Below the pieces are notes generated by a model, which saw only the letters and a list, made by a program, of their open reading frames with translations, was not told where the DNA came from and searched no databases. A DNA stretch of 64,000 bases from assembly GCF_000372725.1 (NCBI RefSeq), contig NW_005201240.1, positions 154,250-218,249 of the forward strand. Reading direction: 5' to 3'. Each line of letters begins with the position of its first letter. Position 1 is the stretch's first letter. Origin of the DNA: Emiliania huxleyi CCMP1516 (lineage: Eukaryota; Haptophyta; Isochrysidales; Noelaerhabdaceae). A program made the translations under genes and the position numbers. Positions 31,655 to 41,039 of the stretch are shown piece after piece.

Positions 31655-34085
31655 TCAGCGAGCCTCGCGTGCGTTACCGGAGCTGCGGAGACAGTGCGAT
31701 ACAGCCGAGCACGTGACCTCTCGAGCGCTGGCCCGATCCCCGCATCTACAGCCCCCGACAGGCGAGCGGCTGCGGCGGTGGCTCGCCGGCGCGCGGCGGC
31801 GGTCCTGCCGTGAGCGCGAGCGTGATCGCCGGTCTCTGCGAGGGCGGCTCCTCCGCCCCGAGTCTGAGTCGGAGTCCGACGACGAGGAGGAGGAGGAGGA
31901 GGAGGAGGAGGAGGAGTCGCCGCCCTTCTCCTCGGGCGGCAGCTTGGCGAGCTCGACTGTGCGCTGGTGGAGGAGCGGCTCGTCCACGGCGAGCCTGCAG
32001 GAGAGGACCCGAGAGGACCCGAGGTGACCAGAGGTGACCCGAGGGGACCCGAGGGGACCCGAGAGGACCCGAGGATACGGCTCCTCCACGGCGCGCCTCT
32101 CCGCGAGGCGCTTGGACATCTTCGGTCGCGACTTGACGACGCGCCGCCAGACAGAGTCGAAGGAGGAGCGAGGGCACAAGTTCTGCGTGACGGCGACGGT
32201 CACCTGTCGATCATTGGCGGCGGGTGCTTCGCTCGCTCGCGAGGGACCAGGCTCTGCGTGAGTTGCGGCGGCGTCACGTCGAGGTTGAGCACGCAGTGCC
32301 ACCAGCCGCCCGGCACATACACCGTCTCGCCTGCAGGAGAGTACCCGAGAGTACCCGAGAGTACCCGAGAGTACCCGAGAGTACCCTAGAGTACCCGAGA
32401 GGACCCGAGAGGACCCGAGAGGACCCGGCACGTACACCGTCTCTGCAGGCACGTCTCTCCCCGTCTCTCCCCGTCTCTCTCAATCTCTCCCCGTCTCTCC
32501 CCGTCTCTCTCCCCGTCTCTCTCCCCGTCTCTCCGTCTCTCCCCCCCCCCCGGCACGCACGCCGAGGGCTCCTCGGGGGGGGAGGGGCTCCTTCCAGTCC
32601 CGTGTGTACCACCGCCCGCACACAGTGGTGCGCGAAAGTGAGGGGCCCCGGTCCCTCTCGGCTGCCTCTCGGCTGCCTCTCGGCTACCTCTCTCGCCCGC
32701 GGTCTGCACGAGGGTGAGTGGGCGGTGGTCTGGGTCGGTCGCGGCGGCGAGCTTCGGGTAGACATTCGCCCACCACGCAACCGCCTCCCTGCCTAATGTT
32801 CAGTCTCCGACGGCCACTCCCTCGTCAACTCCCAACCCCTCGCCCGCACACGCGACCGCCTCCCCGCCTCCGTGCAGCTTCGGCGTCGGCTGGACGACCT
32901 CCTTCGGCACGTGGGGCGGGAGGAGCGCCTGGAAAAGAAAGCCGCCGGCTCACGAGACAGGAAGCGGGTCCGGAGCGGCGCGGTGGAGCGGCAGGAGAGG
33001 ACCCAAAGCTTGCGGCCCTGCAGCAGAGCGTTCCACGCCGACGTGCCGAGCGGGTCGATGTGGACGTACGAGCCGGAGCGAGCCGGGCCGAGCACAAACC
33101 AGCGATACGGAGGCCGCCGCCTCTCGCCCGCGTACCTAATCTCGGCTCCTCTCGCCTCCTCTCTCTCGCCCGCAGCCCTGCCAATGCAGCCCCATGGCTC
33201 TGGCTCATGCCGGCCGCAGTCTTCCGCGCATGGAGGGGCGCTTCTCGCCCGCGATACACCGGAGCAGGTCGCCGCAGGAGCACTGCGGCGGCTATATCTC
33301 CGCTGCCTCTCCGCTGCCTCTCCGCTGCCTCTCGGCTGCCTCTCCGCTGCCTCTCCGCTGCCTCTCGGCTGCCTCTCCGCTGCCTCTCGGCTGCCTCTCC
33401 GCTGCCTCTCCGCGGCGCGTACCGGAAGAGGTCGTCTGCAAAGTAGTGCGGCGGCGCGTAGTCGCGACCGAGCCGTGAGGTGCCGCTCCGCTCGGCAAAG
33501 GAGGAGTCGAAGACGTAGAGGGGAGAGTCATCGCGGCTCGTCGCGAGGTAGCGCAGGTAGTACCTACTCTCGACACCACCTCATCGCCTCGCCCGCAGAC
33601 CGACCCGGCGAGAGGCGCGGCGCGGGGCGGCGCTTGAGCTTGAGCCACACCGCGTACGAGTCGTCGTCCTCTCCGACCTTGAAGCGCTCGCCGCCATACT
33701 GCCGCAGCAGCTCGCCCAGCGACCACGCCCCGCCGCGGCCCTGCCTGTCGCCCGCCGCGCCCGCCGCCCAGCTTTCGGTCGCGCCACGGATCACCACCGG
33801 CCGCCGCGGCTGCTCCCAGTCGCGCACGAACTCCTCGCGGCTGACCTCGCGCGTGTCGATGCGCGGCCCGTTGTCCGGGATCGCCTCGAGCTGCGCGGCG
33901 AGCGCCGTGTCGGAGGCGAACGAGGCCTTGCGCCAGTCCTCGGCGGTGCGGCGTGGGTAGATGAGCCGCTTCGCCTTCCCGATGCGGCGCTCGAAGCGCT
34001 CGGCCGGCTCCGCTAGCAGCTCGCGCCAGGCGGGGTCCTCCGTGGGGACCGAAGGGTCGACCGTTGCGTCGGATGGCGTTGGCAT
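31655..34085 (-). CDS. JMJD6: JMJD6-type JmjC hydroxylase/demethylase
   Basis: ATG at 34085 starts [14 protein letters not shown]. Then [104 protein letters not shown] (Fe-binding HxD), [17 protein letters not shown] (distal His) and [18 protein letters not shown]. The tail has 13 consecutive Ser, DSDSDSG and RSRSRSRQ, like the poly-Ser region of animal JMJD6. JMJD6 is a nuclear Fe(II)/2-oxoglutarate oxygenase hydroxylating lysines of splicing factors. Introns include 33136-33422 (GT-AG; 16/20 copy of the next exon), one near 32915-32990, one from about 32710 to 32325 (GC-AG, with a decoy copy of the acceptor plus exon start near 32430-32453) and 31995-32096 (GC-AG, 20/23). Most carry CCGAGAG repeats. 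Identity is near certain; the 3' end rests on one frame. Confidence 0.9.
32340..32427. repeat. intronic 10-bp minisatellite GTACCCGAGA / GACCCGAGAG
   Basis: Six copies of GTACCCGAGA then three of GACCCGAGAG in the JMJD6 intron preceding [10 protein letters not shown]. Confidence 0.95.
33296..33416. repeat. intronic 11-bp minisatellite GCTGCCTCTCC/G
   Basis: Eleven copies of GCTGCCTCTCC or GCTGCCTCTCG (reverse CCGAGAGGCAG) in the JMJD6 intron 33136-33422. Confidence 0.95.
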
Positions 34086-34089
34086 TGCG

Positions 34090-35030
34090 CAGTCTCCTCT
34101 CGGGCACGTCGGCGTGGCAGGACAACGCGGGTGTATTCTTTTTTTTTGAGAGCGCCTTCGTCGTTGTTTGCTACATTGTAGGGCTGGGGGGCACTTCAAC
34201 CTGCAAAAACCTGGCCGGTCCCTGCGGTGCCCCTACCTCCTACCTACCTACCCACCCTACTTATGGGAAACTAAAAAAGAAATCACTGGAGGGGTGAAGG
34301 TGGGGATACCAACTTAAAGTGATGGGTGGTGGTACTCTCCTGCAACCACAGTCCTTCCTGTGACATGGCAGGCCACTCTCAGGCCCTACAAGCCTCAGAT
34401 CACCCATTTGGGGACGTTTGACATCGTGATTTGGCCGGAAATTTTCTTTTTCTGCTGTGAAAATTCCGCGTGAAGAGAGGGAAAACCCCGACGGGAGGGC
34501 CCAGACCTACCCTACCTACCCCGTCATGAGTGCCGCCCACGCAAAAAAAGAATACACCGGGACGAACCAAGAATTTTCGTTACATTTCGATGCCTGAGAG
34601 GCTGAGAGATTAGCACGCCCTTGGCGCGCTTGGTTTTGGAGCACTTGGAGTGCAGTCATTAACCGCACATCCAGGGCCGGGGAGCTAAGAAGCGCACCCA
34701 GCGGGCCGGATGATTGGCATCGGGTTGCGGGCAAGAGAGCCCTAGCCCTGGGGGTGCGCGTTCGCAGGGAAAGGGCCGTAAAGTAAACACGGGTCTCCGA
34801 GGGTTAGTCCGCGCTCCGGGTTTCCCCTAGCAGCGGAGCGCCCCCTCTACTCGGAGCTAGTAAACACCAGCCAGACATGCACACGACGTACAGCACACGA
34901 ACGACGTACCTACCTCCCCACTCGACGTCTCCCCTCTGGGCTTCTCCGTTCGGCCTCCCCACCCTCGGTCCGGAGGGGGGCCCCTATCCTCTCGGTCCTC
35001 CCCCCCACTCGCTTTCCGCTGGTTGGGCAA
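34090..35030. other. intergenic region
   Basis: JMJD6 promoter side. It holds CCTACCTACC runs (34225-34260, 34500-34520) and, on the minus strand near 34630-34660, a copy of the GACTGCACTCCAAGTGCTCC motif. No gene supported. Confidence 0.4.
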
Positions 35031-35033
35031 CGG

Positions 35034-35546
35034 ATGCGGGGCGCCGGGGCCCGGCTCCCCCTCCTAGCCTTCTTCGGCCGCGCGGCCCCGCCGCCGTTTC
35101 GTCCCCCTGCCTCTGCCCCTGTCCCTGCCCCCGCAGCAGCTGCCCCTGCCCCCATGTCTTCCGAGGAAAAACAAGCCTATGCCTGGGGGATGCTGGGCAC
35201 CGTTCTGACAGAGGTGGCGAAGGCGCATGGACTGGGACCCGAGGCATGGGAGTCCTGGGCCGAAAAAGCCTTTGCGGAGTATGAAGCCGGGGAACTCAGG
35301 GACTACGTGATGCAGGAAGCGGCAAAACTCGTAGAGGAGATGAAGAAAACTGGAGCGACACCCGCCGAATGCTACACCTTGATTGAATCGGCAATTAAAC
35401 ACAAGATGTTCGACGCCGCGAAAGCAAGCGACTTGGACGCGTTCGACAGGGCCGTTGCAGCGGTCCGGGCCGACGATAAAGTATCGGACAAGATCAAACC
35501 TATCATTGCCGCTTGGAAGGACAAACAGCTTGGCAAGGGACTTTAG
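35034..35546 (+). CDS. hypothetical helical protein, 170 aa
   Basis: ATG at 35034 gives a Pro/Ala-rich leader (residues 1-40) that could be a targeting peptide. An alternative start is the ATG at 35154 (MSSEEKQAYAWGMLGTVLTE), which leaves 130 residues. The body is alpha-helical and charged (WAEKAFAEYEAGELRDYVMQ, SAIKHKMFDAAKASDLDAFD, KVSDKIKPIIAAWKDKQLGK), stop at 35544-35546. Codon use is less GC-biased than in neighbouring genes and there are no introns, which might indicate a transposon-borne or transferred gene. I do not recognise the family. Confidence 0.55.
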   Translation: MRGAGARLPLLAFFGRAAPPPFRPPASAPVPAPAAAAPAPMSSEEKQAYAWGMLGTVLTEVAKAHGLGPEAWESWAEKAFAEYEAGELRDYVMQEAAKLVEEMKKTGATPAECYTLIESAIKHKMFDAAKASDLDAFDRAVAAVRADDKVSDKIKPIIAAWKDKQLGKGL

Positions 35547-35549
35547 ATG

Positions 35550-36532
35550 ATTCGACCCCTGAAGAGGGCGGTAAGCCCAATTAATCTCAACTCACGTCCC
35601 TGACGGTTGCACGGGCTGCTGGCGGTGGTGGGTGCTGGCACAGCCGGCGTCGCGATCGGTGGCGCCGCCTTGGCGCAATTGCATTCAGTGGATGCAGAGG
35701 TAGGCGATGGGCGTCCCCGCCTGGCTCCCATTATGCCAAAAAAAACGGGTCCAATGTCCCACTTCCACCCCCGGGAATCCGGGAGGTCGACGAGTCGCGC
35801 CCGCACCCGCGGCCTCTCTATCGTCCTCGGCTCGCCCCCCCCCCCCCCGCCGGCTCCTCTTCAGGCTCGGGGAGGCGTGGCCCTCCCTGTCGAAGATCAC
35901 GGTGGTCCCCCACCGGCCCTGCCACTTCGCTGTTTTCGCGCACTTGGTTTGTCTTTCTTTCCAAAACTCCAAGTACTCCCCGGAGTCGCAAGTGTGCTCG
36001 CACGACACTGGGCAGGCAGGAGGGCCGCAGGGCAGGGCGAGCACACAGCACAAAGAATTTTGCGGTATACAGCACTAGGCACGGGCCTGGCACGCACTTA
36101 CTAACAATAAAACGGCCGGTCGCACGTCCACGCCTCGAGAGCAAGAAGCTCCGCGCCGCCCCGCCCGGCGCTGCCCACCCGCCAACCGGCTGCACCCGCC
36201 GACAGCAGGCGCTCGCGCCGGGTGTGGCTGCTCGGCCCTGCGCCGCAGAGACCGCGCATGCGCACAAACACTGCTCACGCTCACTGGGGGAAACGCTGCG
36301 GTCCCGGCTCCCTCGTACCGTACACGGGCTCCCCTAACGCGTCGAGCTAGCTCTCCGCCCCTCTTACTGTGCGTGTGCCACTCCTCTACTTCGTCTGCCT
36401 ATCGCACGCGTGGGGTGTGCTGCACAACGGTCCCGAGCGGACCTCCGTTCCTCTGTCGGTTGCACGTCCCCCAGAGCGCTCGCCCGCCTCTTTCGCGCCG
36501 CCTCCCCTTGAGAGACATCGAATCACCGCCCT
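35550..36532. other. intergenic region
   Basis: No recognised gene; includes a C-run at 35830 and short overlapping frames on both strands. Confidence 0.4.
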
Positions 36533-37483
36533 TCACGCACCCGCGGCCCATCCGAGGACATAGACCTGCGTCCGCGGAGGCGACACATCAAGTGAAGCGG
36601 ACCGCCAGCTCGTGAGCGGCCACGGCTTAGCCATGCAAAACATGTCAGGGAAGGTGCGGTGGCGGCGGAGGCTGGGGCGGGGCGACACCTGCACGGGCAC
36701 GAGGAGCAGCAACGCGCAGATCATCTGCGCTGCGCTCGACCTGGCGAGACGCTTCGCGCCCTGCCAGAACCACGTGCGCCACGGCCCCGCGTGCCGCCGC
36801 GCCGCCCTCCACGCCGCCGAGATCTCCCGCCACATCTCCCGGCTGGCGGCCACTGTGCCCGACGCGAGCCGCTGAGTTGCGCGCCAGGCGTGCCTCGCGA
36901 GCGGGGTCGGCTCGCCCCCGATGGCGGTGGAGTAGTCTCGCCGGCTTGAAATGGCGGGCTGCACCCCATGCGGCGTATGCTCCAGGTACGGCATCAGCAC
37001 GAGCATCGTGTCCCGGGCCCGCCGCGCCGCGAGAGATGCGAGCCGCGCCGCCTCGAGGCAGCCCAGATTCAGGGTCGGCGCCAGCGCCTTGACTGCGGCG
37101 GAATAAGCCGCCCGCACCTCCGCTACGGAGGCTGCGGCGGACACGTTGAGGATGACCCACGGCAGGAGCTCCGTCCGGTCTGCAGCCTCGCAACTGCACG
37201 ACAAGAGGCCGCAACCAGAGGCGACGCAGGCTCCGGCGACCACCTCGCGGTTGGCGCTGCACCGGCCGCTCCGCCAGTGGCAGTCAATGCTGTCCTGGAG
37301 CGTGGCGCACTGCGCCGCTCCGCTGGGCAGCGAGTCGCCCAGCTCAGAAAAGCTGAAACGATGGTCTCCCGACTCGGCCCACATCCTCGCCGCCGCGTCT
37401 GCATGCCGCCAGGAGGGGGAAGGGAAGCGGGTGGCCCCACCCTTGGCCCCGGCGGCGGGCGCGCAGGCCAGCAGCAGCAGCAT
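36533..37483 (-). CDS. secretory/membrane protein with degenerate J-like helix
   Basis: ATG at 37483 starts a signal peptide (MLLLLACAPAAGAKGG). A cysteine-rich segment follows (CATLQDSIDCHWRSGRC, GACVASGCGLLSCSCEA). Then LPWVILNVSAAASVAEVRAA and YSAAVKALAPTLN resemble helices I-II of a DnaJ J-domain without the HPD motif. A hydrophobic helix near the end (AAQMICALLLLVPVQVS) may anchor it. Stop at 36533. No introns are needed. The Cys-rich segment with signal peptide suggests an ER or extracellular location. Family not identified; the J-like reading is tentative. A copia-type element inserted about 75 bases upstream of the start. Confidence 0.5.
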   Translation of the reverse strand: MLLLLACAPAAGAKGGATRFPSPSWRHADAAARMWAESGDHRFSFSELGDSLPSGAAQCATLQDSIDCHWRSGRCSANREVVAGACVASGCGLLSCSCEAADRTELLPWVILNVSAAASVAEVRAAYSAAVKALAPTLNLGCLEAARLASLAARRARDTMLVLMPYLEHTPHGVQPAISSRRDYSTAIGGEPTPLARHAWRATQRLASGTVAASREMWREISAAWRAARRHAGPWRTWFWQGAKRLARSSAAQMICALLLLVPVQVSPRPSLRRHRTFPDMFCMAKPWPLTSWRSASLDVSPPRTQVYVLGWAAGA

Positions 37484-37558
37484 GTCGATCCGGCGCGTCA
37501 ACCGCGTCAACGGGCGTCAACTGGCGTCCCCAGGTGCAGTCACCTGCGTTAGGGTTTG

Positions 37559-37745
37559 TGTGAATCGGGAGGATGTAGCGATGTAGAGCACTAAAAAGGA
37601 GAGCAGGGAAGACGCGGTTGCAGACAAAGCAAACAGTCGGGAAGGACTTCGGCCCGACGGATGGCGTCTCACGACTGTTCACACACACTCTCTCCACAGG
37701 GGACAAGTCTCCTCTGAAAGCTCCTGAGTCGCCTTATCTCTCACA
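37559..37745 (-). repeat. 3' LTR of copia element
   Basis: 187 bp; matches 38721-38913 apart from a 6-bp indel. Confidence 0.9.
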
Positions 37746-37914
37746 CTCCCCCATTGTCTGCAGAGACAACAAAGGTAAGGCGTCGCGCTGATCAGAGGCG
37801 CGAGGTAGTGAACGTGGCATAGTGACCTTCCGTCTCCCGGGCTCAAGGTAGTAGCCTATCGGAGCGGTCGACTGGATGTCAATTGAACAACATGGGAGAA
37901 GCCGATCTGGTAGA

Positions 37915-38721
37915 TCAGCGGACGAGCTTGGCTCGATGCTTGAGGAAGGTCGTCTTGTCGAGAGCCTTCGTCCAGATGTCGGCGCACTGGTCGCTGGTCG
38001 GGACGAACTCGGGCGAGGAGATGTTGTCCTCGTAGTGGAGGCGGCCGAGACGCAGGAACTTCTCAAAGTGTCGGTTGCGAGAGGTGACTCCACCGTTGCG
38101 GGTTGCGAGGACGACGCCGTTGCTGTCGGTGCGGATGGTAGTGGGCATCTTGAACCCGCCTCCGCCAAAGACAGCGACCTGCTGGCAAAACCGAAGGGAC
38201 ATGCTTGCGCCAGCGTAGGCGAAGGACTCGCTTTCGTAGGAGCTCTGCGCGCCGAGCCGTAGAACGCGAGAGCAGCTCGCGACGGGCGCTCCCCCATACC
38301 AGACGCCGTGGCCGTAAAAGGTGTCGGGAATCTGGTTGTACGACGAGTCGCAGTAGACAACCCCGTCGAGATTGGAGGAGGGCGCGCCGAAGAGGAGGCA
38401 CTTGTTTCCGACGCTGTCTCCGTTGTTCGGCTTGAGCAGGATGGAGTGCGTGGAGTCGGGCGGCATGTTGGAATACTTGTCAGACGTGATGTTGTGGTTC
38501 GTGTTGCCGGTGGACTCGGCCTTTCCTTTGGCGGGGTCCTCCATGATGATGCAGGTGATGTCCAGCTGGTTGTCGGCCTTGCCGCACAACTCAGGCTCCA
38601 TGTCCTCCAACCGTATCGAGCGGATGGAGTTGTCGCGCACGAGGTTGCGCGACTCGCAGACGGCCGAGGTGCCGTTCATGACGACCGAGGTGTCGTCGAG
38701 AATCTCACGCGAAGGTGCCAT
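37915..38721 (-). CDS. copia ORF: short N-terminus fused to RNase H
   Basis: The ATG overlaps the LTR end (38721). The N-terminal ~110 residues (MAPSREILDDTSVVMNGTSA onward) are of uncertain origin, perhaps the start of Gag plus a linker. The C-terminal part is a copia RNase H: LDGVVYCDSSYNQ, GGAPVASCSRVLRLGAQSSY then ESESFAY, TIRTDSNGVVLATRNGG, SRNRHFEKFLRLGRLHYED, and TSDQCADIWTKALDKTTFLK. The family's catalytic acidic residues (D in YCDSSYN, E in ESESF, D in RTDSN) are retained. The frame is intact despite loss of reverse transcriptase and integrase, so the element would depend on others for mobility. Confidence 0.8.
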   Translation of the reverse strand: MAPSREILDDTSVVMNGTSAVCESRNLVRDNSIRSIRLEDMEPELCGKADNQLDITCIIMEDPAKGKAESTGNTNHNITSDKYSNMPPDSTHSILLKPNNGDSVGNKCLLFGAPSSNLDGVVYCDSSYNQIPDTFYGHGVWYGGAPVASCSRVLRLGAQSSYESESFAYAGASMSLRFCQQVAVFGGGGFKMPTTIRTDSNGVVLATRNGGVTSRNRHFEKFLRLGRLHYEDNISSPEFVPTSDQCADIWTKALDKTTFLKHRAKLVR

Positions 38722-38913
38722 GTGAATCGGGTTCGGGAGGATGTAGCGATGTAGAGCACTAAAAAGGAGAGCAGGGAAGACGCGGTTGCAGACAAAGCAA
38801 ACAGTCGGGAAGGACTTCGGCCCGACGGATGGCGTCTCACGACTGTTCACACACACTCTCTCCACAGGGGACAAGTCTCCTCTGAAAGCTCCTGAGTCGC
38901 CTTATCTCTCACA
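38721..38913 (-). repeat. 5' LTR of copia element
   Basis: 193 bp; carries the extra GGTTCG relative to the 3' LTR and abuts the ORF start. Confidence 0.9.
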
Positions 38914-39066
38914 GTTTGCGGCAACTGGAGAGGGTGGGTCCGGTGCGCGGTCCTCGGTGGCAGGACGCCCTCCGTCCAAAACTCGCTAAAACGGGCAGGA
39001 GGAGGCCCGCGTCCGCGCGCCGCGCGCGGCAGTTCGGGGCGCATTTTTTTCGGGACGCCGACTTAG

Positions 39067-40539
39067 TTAGTGTGTATTCGCCGATATCTTGTTCAGCCCG
39101 TACATCGAGCGGCTCATGAGCTGTAGCGCGGCGCACGTGGGCATCCGGCAGCGCTCGTACCAGCGGAGCGCCTTCTGCGAGAGGCCGTGGCGGTCGAGCT
39201 GCGCCACGAGCTCCTCGACGTCGCCAAACGCCGTCGAGACGCCCAAGCCGAGCGCGGGCAGCTGCGCGTGCGCCGCGTCGCCCAACAGCGTCACGTGGCC
39301 GTCGCCCCACCGCCACGCCACGGGTAGCTCGGCGACGGTGCTCTCGATGACGTCGGCGGGCGTCGTCGCCTCGACGAGCGCGCGCACGCCGCTCGGCCAG
39401 CCGTTGCTCTTTGCGTACTTGGCCCCGAGGTCGGCGCGCAGCTCGGCGTCGCTGCCGTCGTGGTAGAGTTGCGCCGTCGGGTCGGCGGCGAGGTCGGTCT
39501 GGCTCCACATCACGCCACCGTCGGAGAGACCCATCGTCACCACCGAGAGGTTGTCGCCCGCCACGAAGCCCAGCTCGCCCGGCGTCGACGCGCCGCCGAC
39601 CGCCTCGTGCGCCGCCGCGACGCGCTCGGCGGGAAGCACCGAGAAGGTCGCGCGCAGCCGCGGGATGCGCTCGTCGCCGAGGAGCTGCGCACGCGTCGCC
39701 GAGCGGATGCCGCCCGCGTCAATCAGGTAGCGCACCGTGCGCGGCGGCTGCGCGGCGTCGGCAAAGTAGAGCGTCACACCATCCGCGTCGCCGTGCTGCT
39801 CGTACCGCTCGAGCTGGTGGCCAAAGCAGAAGAGCTCGTCCGGCAGGCCGACCCGCAACGCACGCAGCATGTCCCAGAAGCGCACCGCCACGAACGGCGC
39901 GCCGAGCACGCGCTTCGCGTCGCCGAGCGTGTCGAGCCGGAAGCTCGGCGCGTCCTCAGCGAGAGTGGTGAACGAGAGTGTGTGGATGGTCGTGCAGACG
40001 TCGAGCAGCTGCTTCTCGAGCGTGGGCGAGACGGCGCGGAGCGAGTTGAGCGCGAACGGGTGCATGAACACCGCAGCACCCACCGGGCGGAACGAGTCGC
40101 GTCGCTCGAAGATGCGGACCGAATGGCCGCGCTCGCGAAGCACGTGGGCGAGCACGAGTCCCGCCGGCCCGGCGCCGATGACGCCCACGTCGGCAGTCGG
40201 TCGAGGCGTGGCCGTCGGGACGGAGAGCGCCGCCGTGCCGGCGACGAGCGTGGATAGTATCTTCGTGGCTAGTACACGGTCGGCTTCTATCACGCTCGGC
40301 TTCTCACCGACGGTGGCTCTCGGCTCGCTGTTGTTTGTGTGAAAAAGCAGGTCGGATGTCGTAACACGATGGCCGAACTGAAAGGTGCCTATATGGGCTT
40401 CCAGTCTCGGACCTTCAAGACATGCGCTTTTGGCCGGTGGCCTCCTCGGACATGGTACCTCCGGTGAGATAGTGGCTGCCAGTTCGAGACTGGGGCCGAT
40501 CGAACTTGAGTTGTTCGGAGGAAGGCAGCGCGGAAGCAT
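39067..40539 (-). CDS. FAD-dependent aromatic-type monooxygenase
   Basis: Flavoprotein monooxygenase of the salicylate hydroxylase / zeaxanthin epoxidase type. It has the Rossmann motif ADVGVIGAGPAGLVLAHVLR with downstream FERRDS, a middle segment RYLIDAGGIRSATRAQLLG (DG-type motif), and the second FAD motif HVTLLGDAAHAQLPALGLGV. It would use NAD(P)H and O2 to hydroxylate or epoxidise a small substrate. No introns. Stop at 39067. The only in-frame ATG upstream of the Rossmann motif is at 40539, giving a roughly 125-residue leader that includes a possible signal (ILSTLVAGTAALSVPTATP); the true start may be in an unseen exon. It lies beside the copia insertion and overlaps the divergent zinc-finger gene region if the long start is used. 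Confidence 0.85.
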   Translation of the reverse strand: MLPRCLPPNNSSSIGPSLELAATISPEVPCPRRPPAKSACLEGPRLEAHIGTFQFGHRVTTSDLLFHTNNSEPRATVGEKPSVIEADRVLATKILSTLVAGTAALSVPTATPRPTADVGVIGAGPAGLVLAHVLRERGHSVRIFERRDSFRPVGAAVFMHPFALNSLRAVSPTLEKQLLDVCTTIHTLSFTTLAEDAPSFRLDTLGDAKRVLGAPFVAVRFWDMLRALRVGLPDELFCFGHQLERYEQHGDADGVTLYFADAAQPPRTVRYLIDAGGIRSATRAQLLGDERIPRLRATFSVLPAERVAAAHEAVGGASTPGELGFVAGDNLSVVTMGLSDGGVMWSQTDLAADPTAQLYHDGSDAELRADLGAKYAKSNGWPSGVRALVEATTPADVIESTVAELPVAWRWGDGHVTLLGDAAHAQLPALGLGVSTAFGDVEELVAQLDRHGLSQKALRWYERCRMPTCAALQLMSRSMYGLNKISANTH

Positions 40540-41036
40540 GACAAGAAGCGGGACAACCAGATTGCTCAGGCTGCGAAGCGGGAAGAACGACGCCTCCAGA
40601 AGGCCGCAAAGAGAGGATTGGCCGCCGCCCCGGACGAGGGCCTGCACTCCACGGACAAGAAGCGGCGGCGCTTGCTGGAGACGGGTGTGGCGGCGATCTC
40701 CGGCGTCTCGGGTTCGATGCCTACAAACCGGAGGGTGGCTGCGGGGGAGCTGGCGGCGCAGGCACTTGCCGCCTCGGTGCCCCCCCTCTCGCGCGATGGC
40801 GGCGGTGCTGGCTCTGAGCGACCGCGGGGCCGCCCCCAGACGCCGGGACCGGGGCCCGACAACATATGCGGCCTGGCGATTGGATCTGCCCCCGCTGCAA
40901 CTACCACAACTTCGCCAGAAACAGGACTTGTGGTCGCCGCCAGCGAGGGGGAACCTGCGGTGCGCCTAAAGTGGATGGGCCGTGGGGCGGCGGCGGCGGA
41001 CCTAGTGGTAGCGGCGGGGTGGGGCGCACCTACTAG
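40531..41036 (+). CDS. RanBP2-type zinc-finger protein (partial, frame break)
   Basis: Two frames appear to belong together. The first (from about 40531) is very basic and helical (QIAQAAKREERRLQKAAKRG, STDKKRRRLLETGVAAISG, NRRVAAGELAAQALAASV). The second, from 40866, reads PGDWICPRCNYHNFARNRTC, the signature of a RanBP2 zinc finger (W-x-C-x2-C-x3-N-F-x2-R-x2-C), then a Gly-rich tail to TAG at 41034-41036. The second Cys pair looks imperfect (CGRRQRGGTC). The finger binds single-stranded RNA or ubiquitin in other proteins. Joining the two frames needs a small intron or a frameshift near 40840-40870, which I could not place. The start is not defined. Confidence 0.5.
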
Positions 41037-41039
41037 CGA

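Larger units (their letters stand above)
37554..38918 (-). mobile_element. compact Ty1/copia LTR element with TSD
   Basis: Left LTR 37559-37745 (187 bp) and right LTR 38721-38913 (193 bp) are near identical; the right one has a 6-bp GGTTCG duplication. Both are bounded TGTGAG...TTCACA on the element strand. The target-site duplication GTTTG stands at 37554-37558 and 38914-38918. Just inside the 5' LTR is TGGCACCTTCGCG, a plausible tRNA primer-binding site; just before the 3' LTR is a purine tract AATGGGGGAGTG. The interior is only 975 bp and holds one ORF, so gag-protease-integrase-RT has been deleted. Near-identical LTRs mean recent insertion. Confidence 0.92.
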
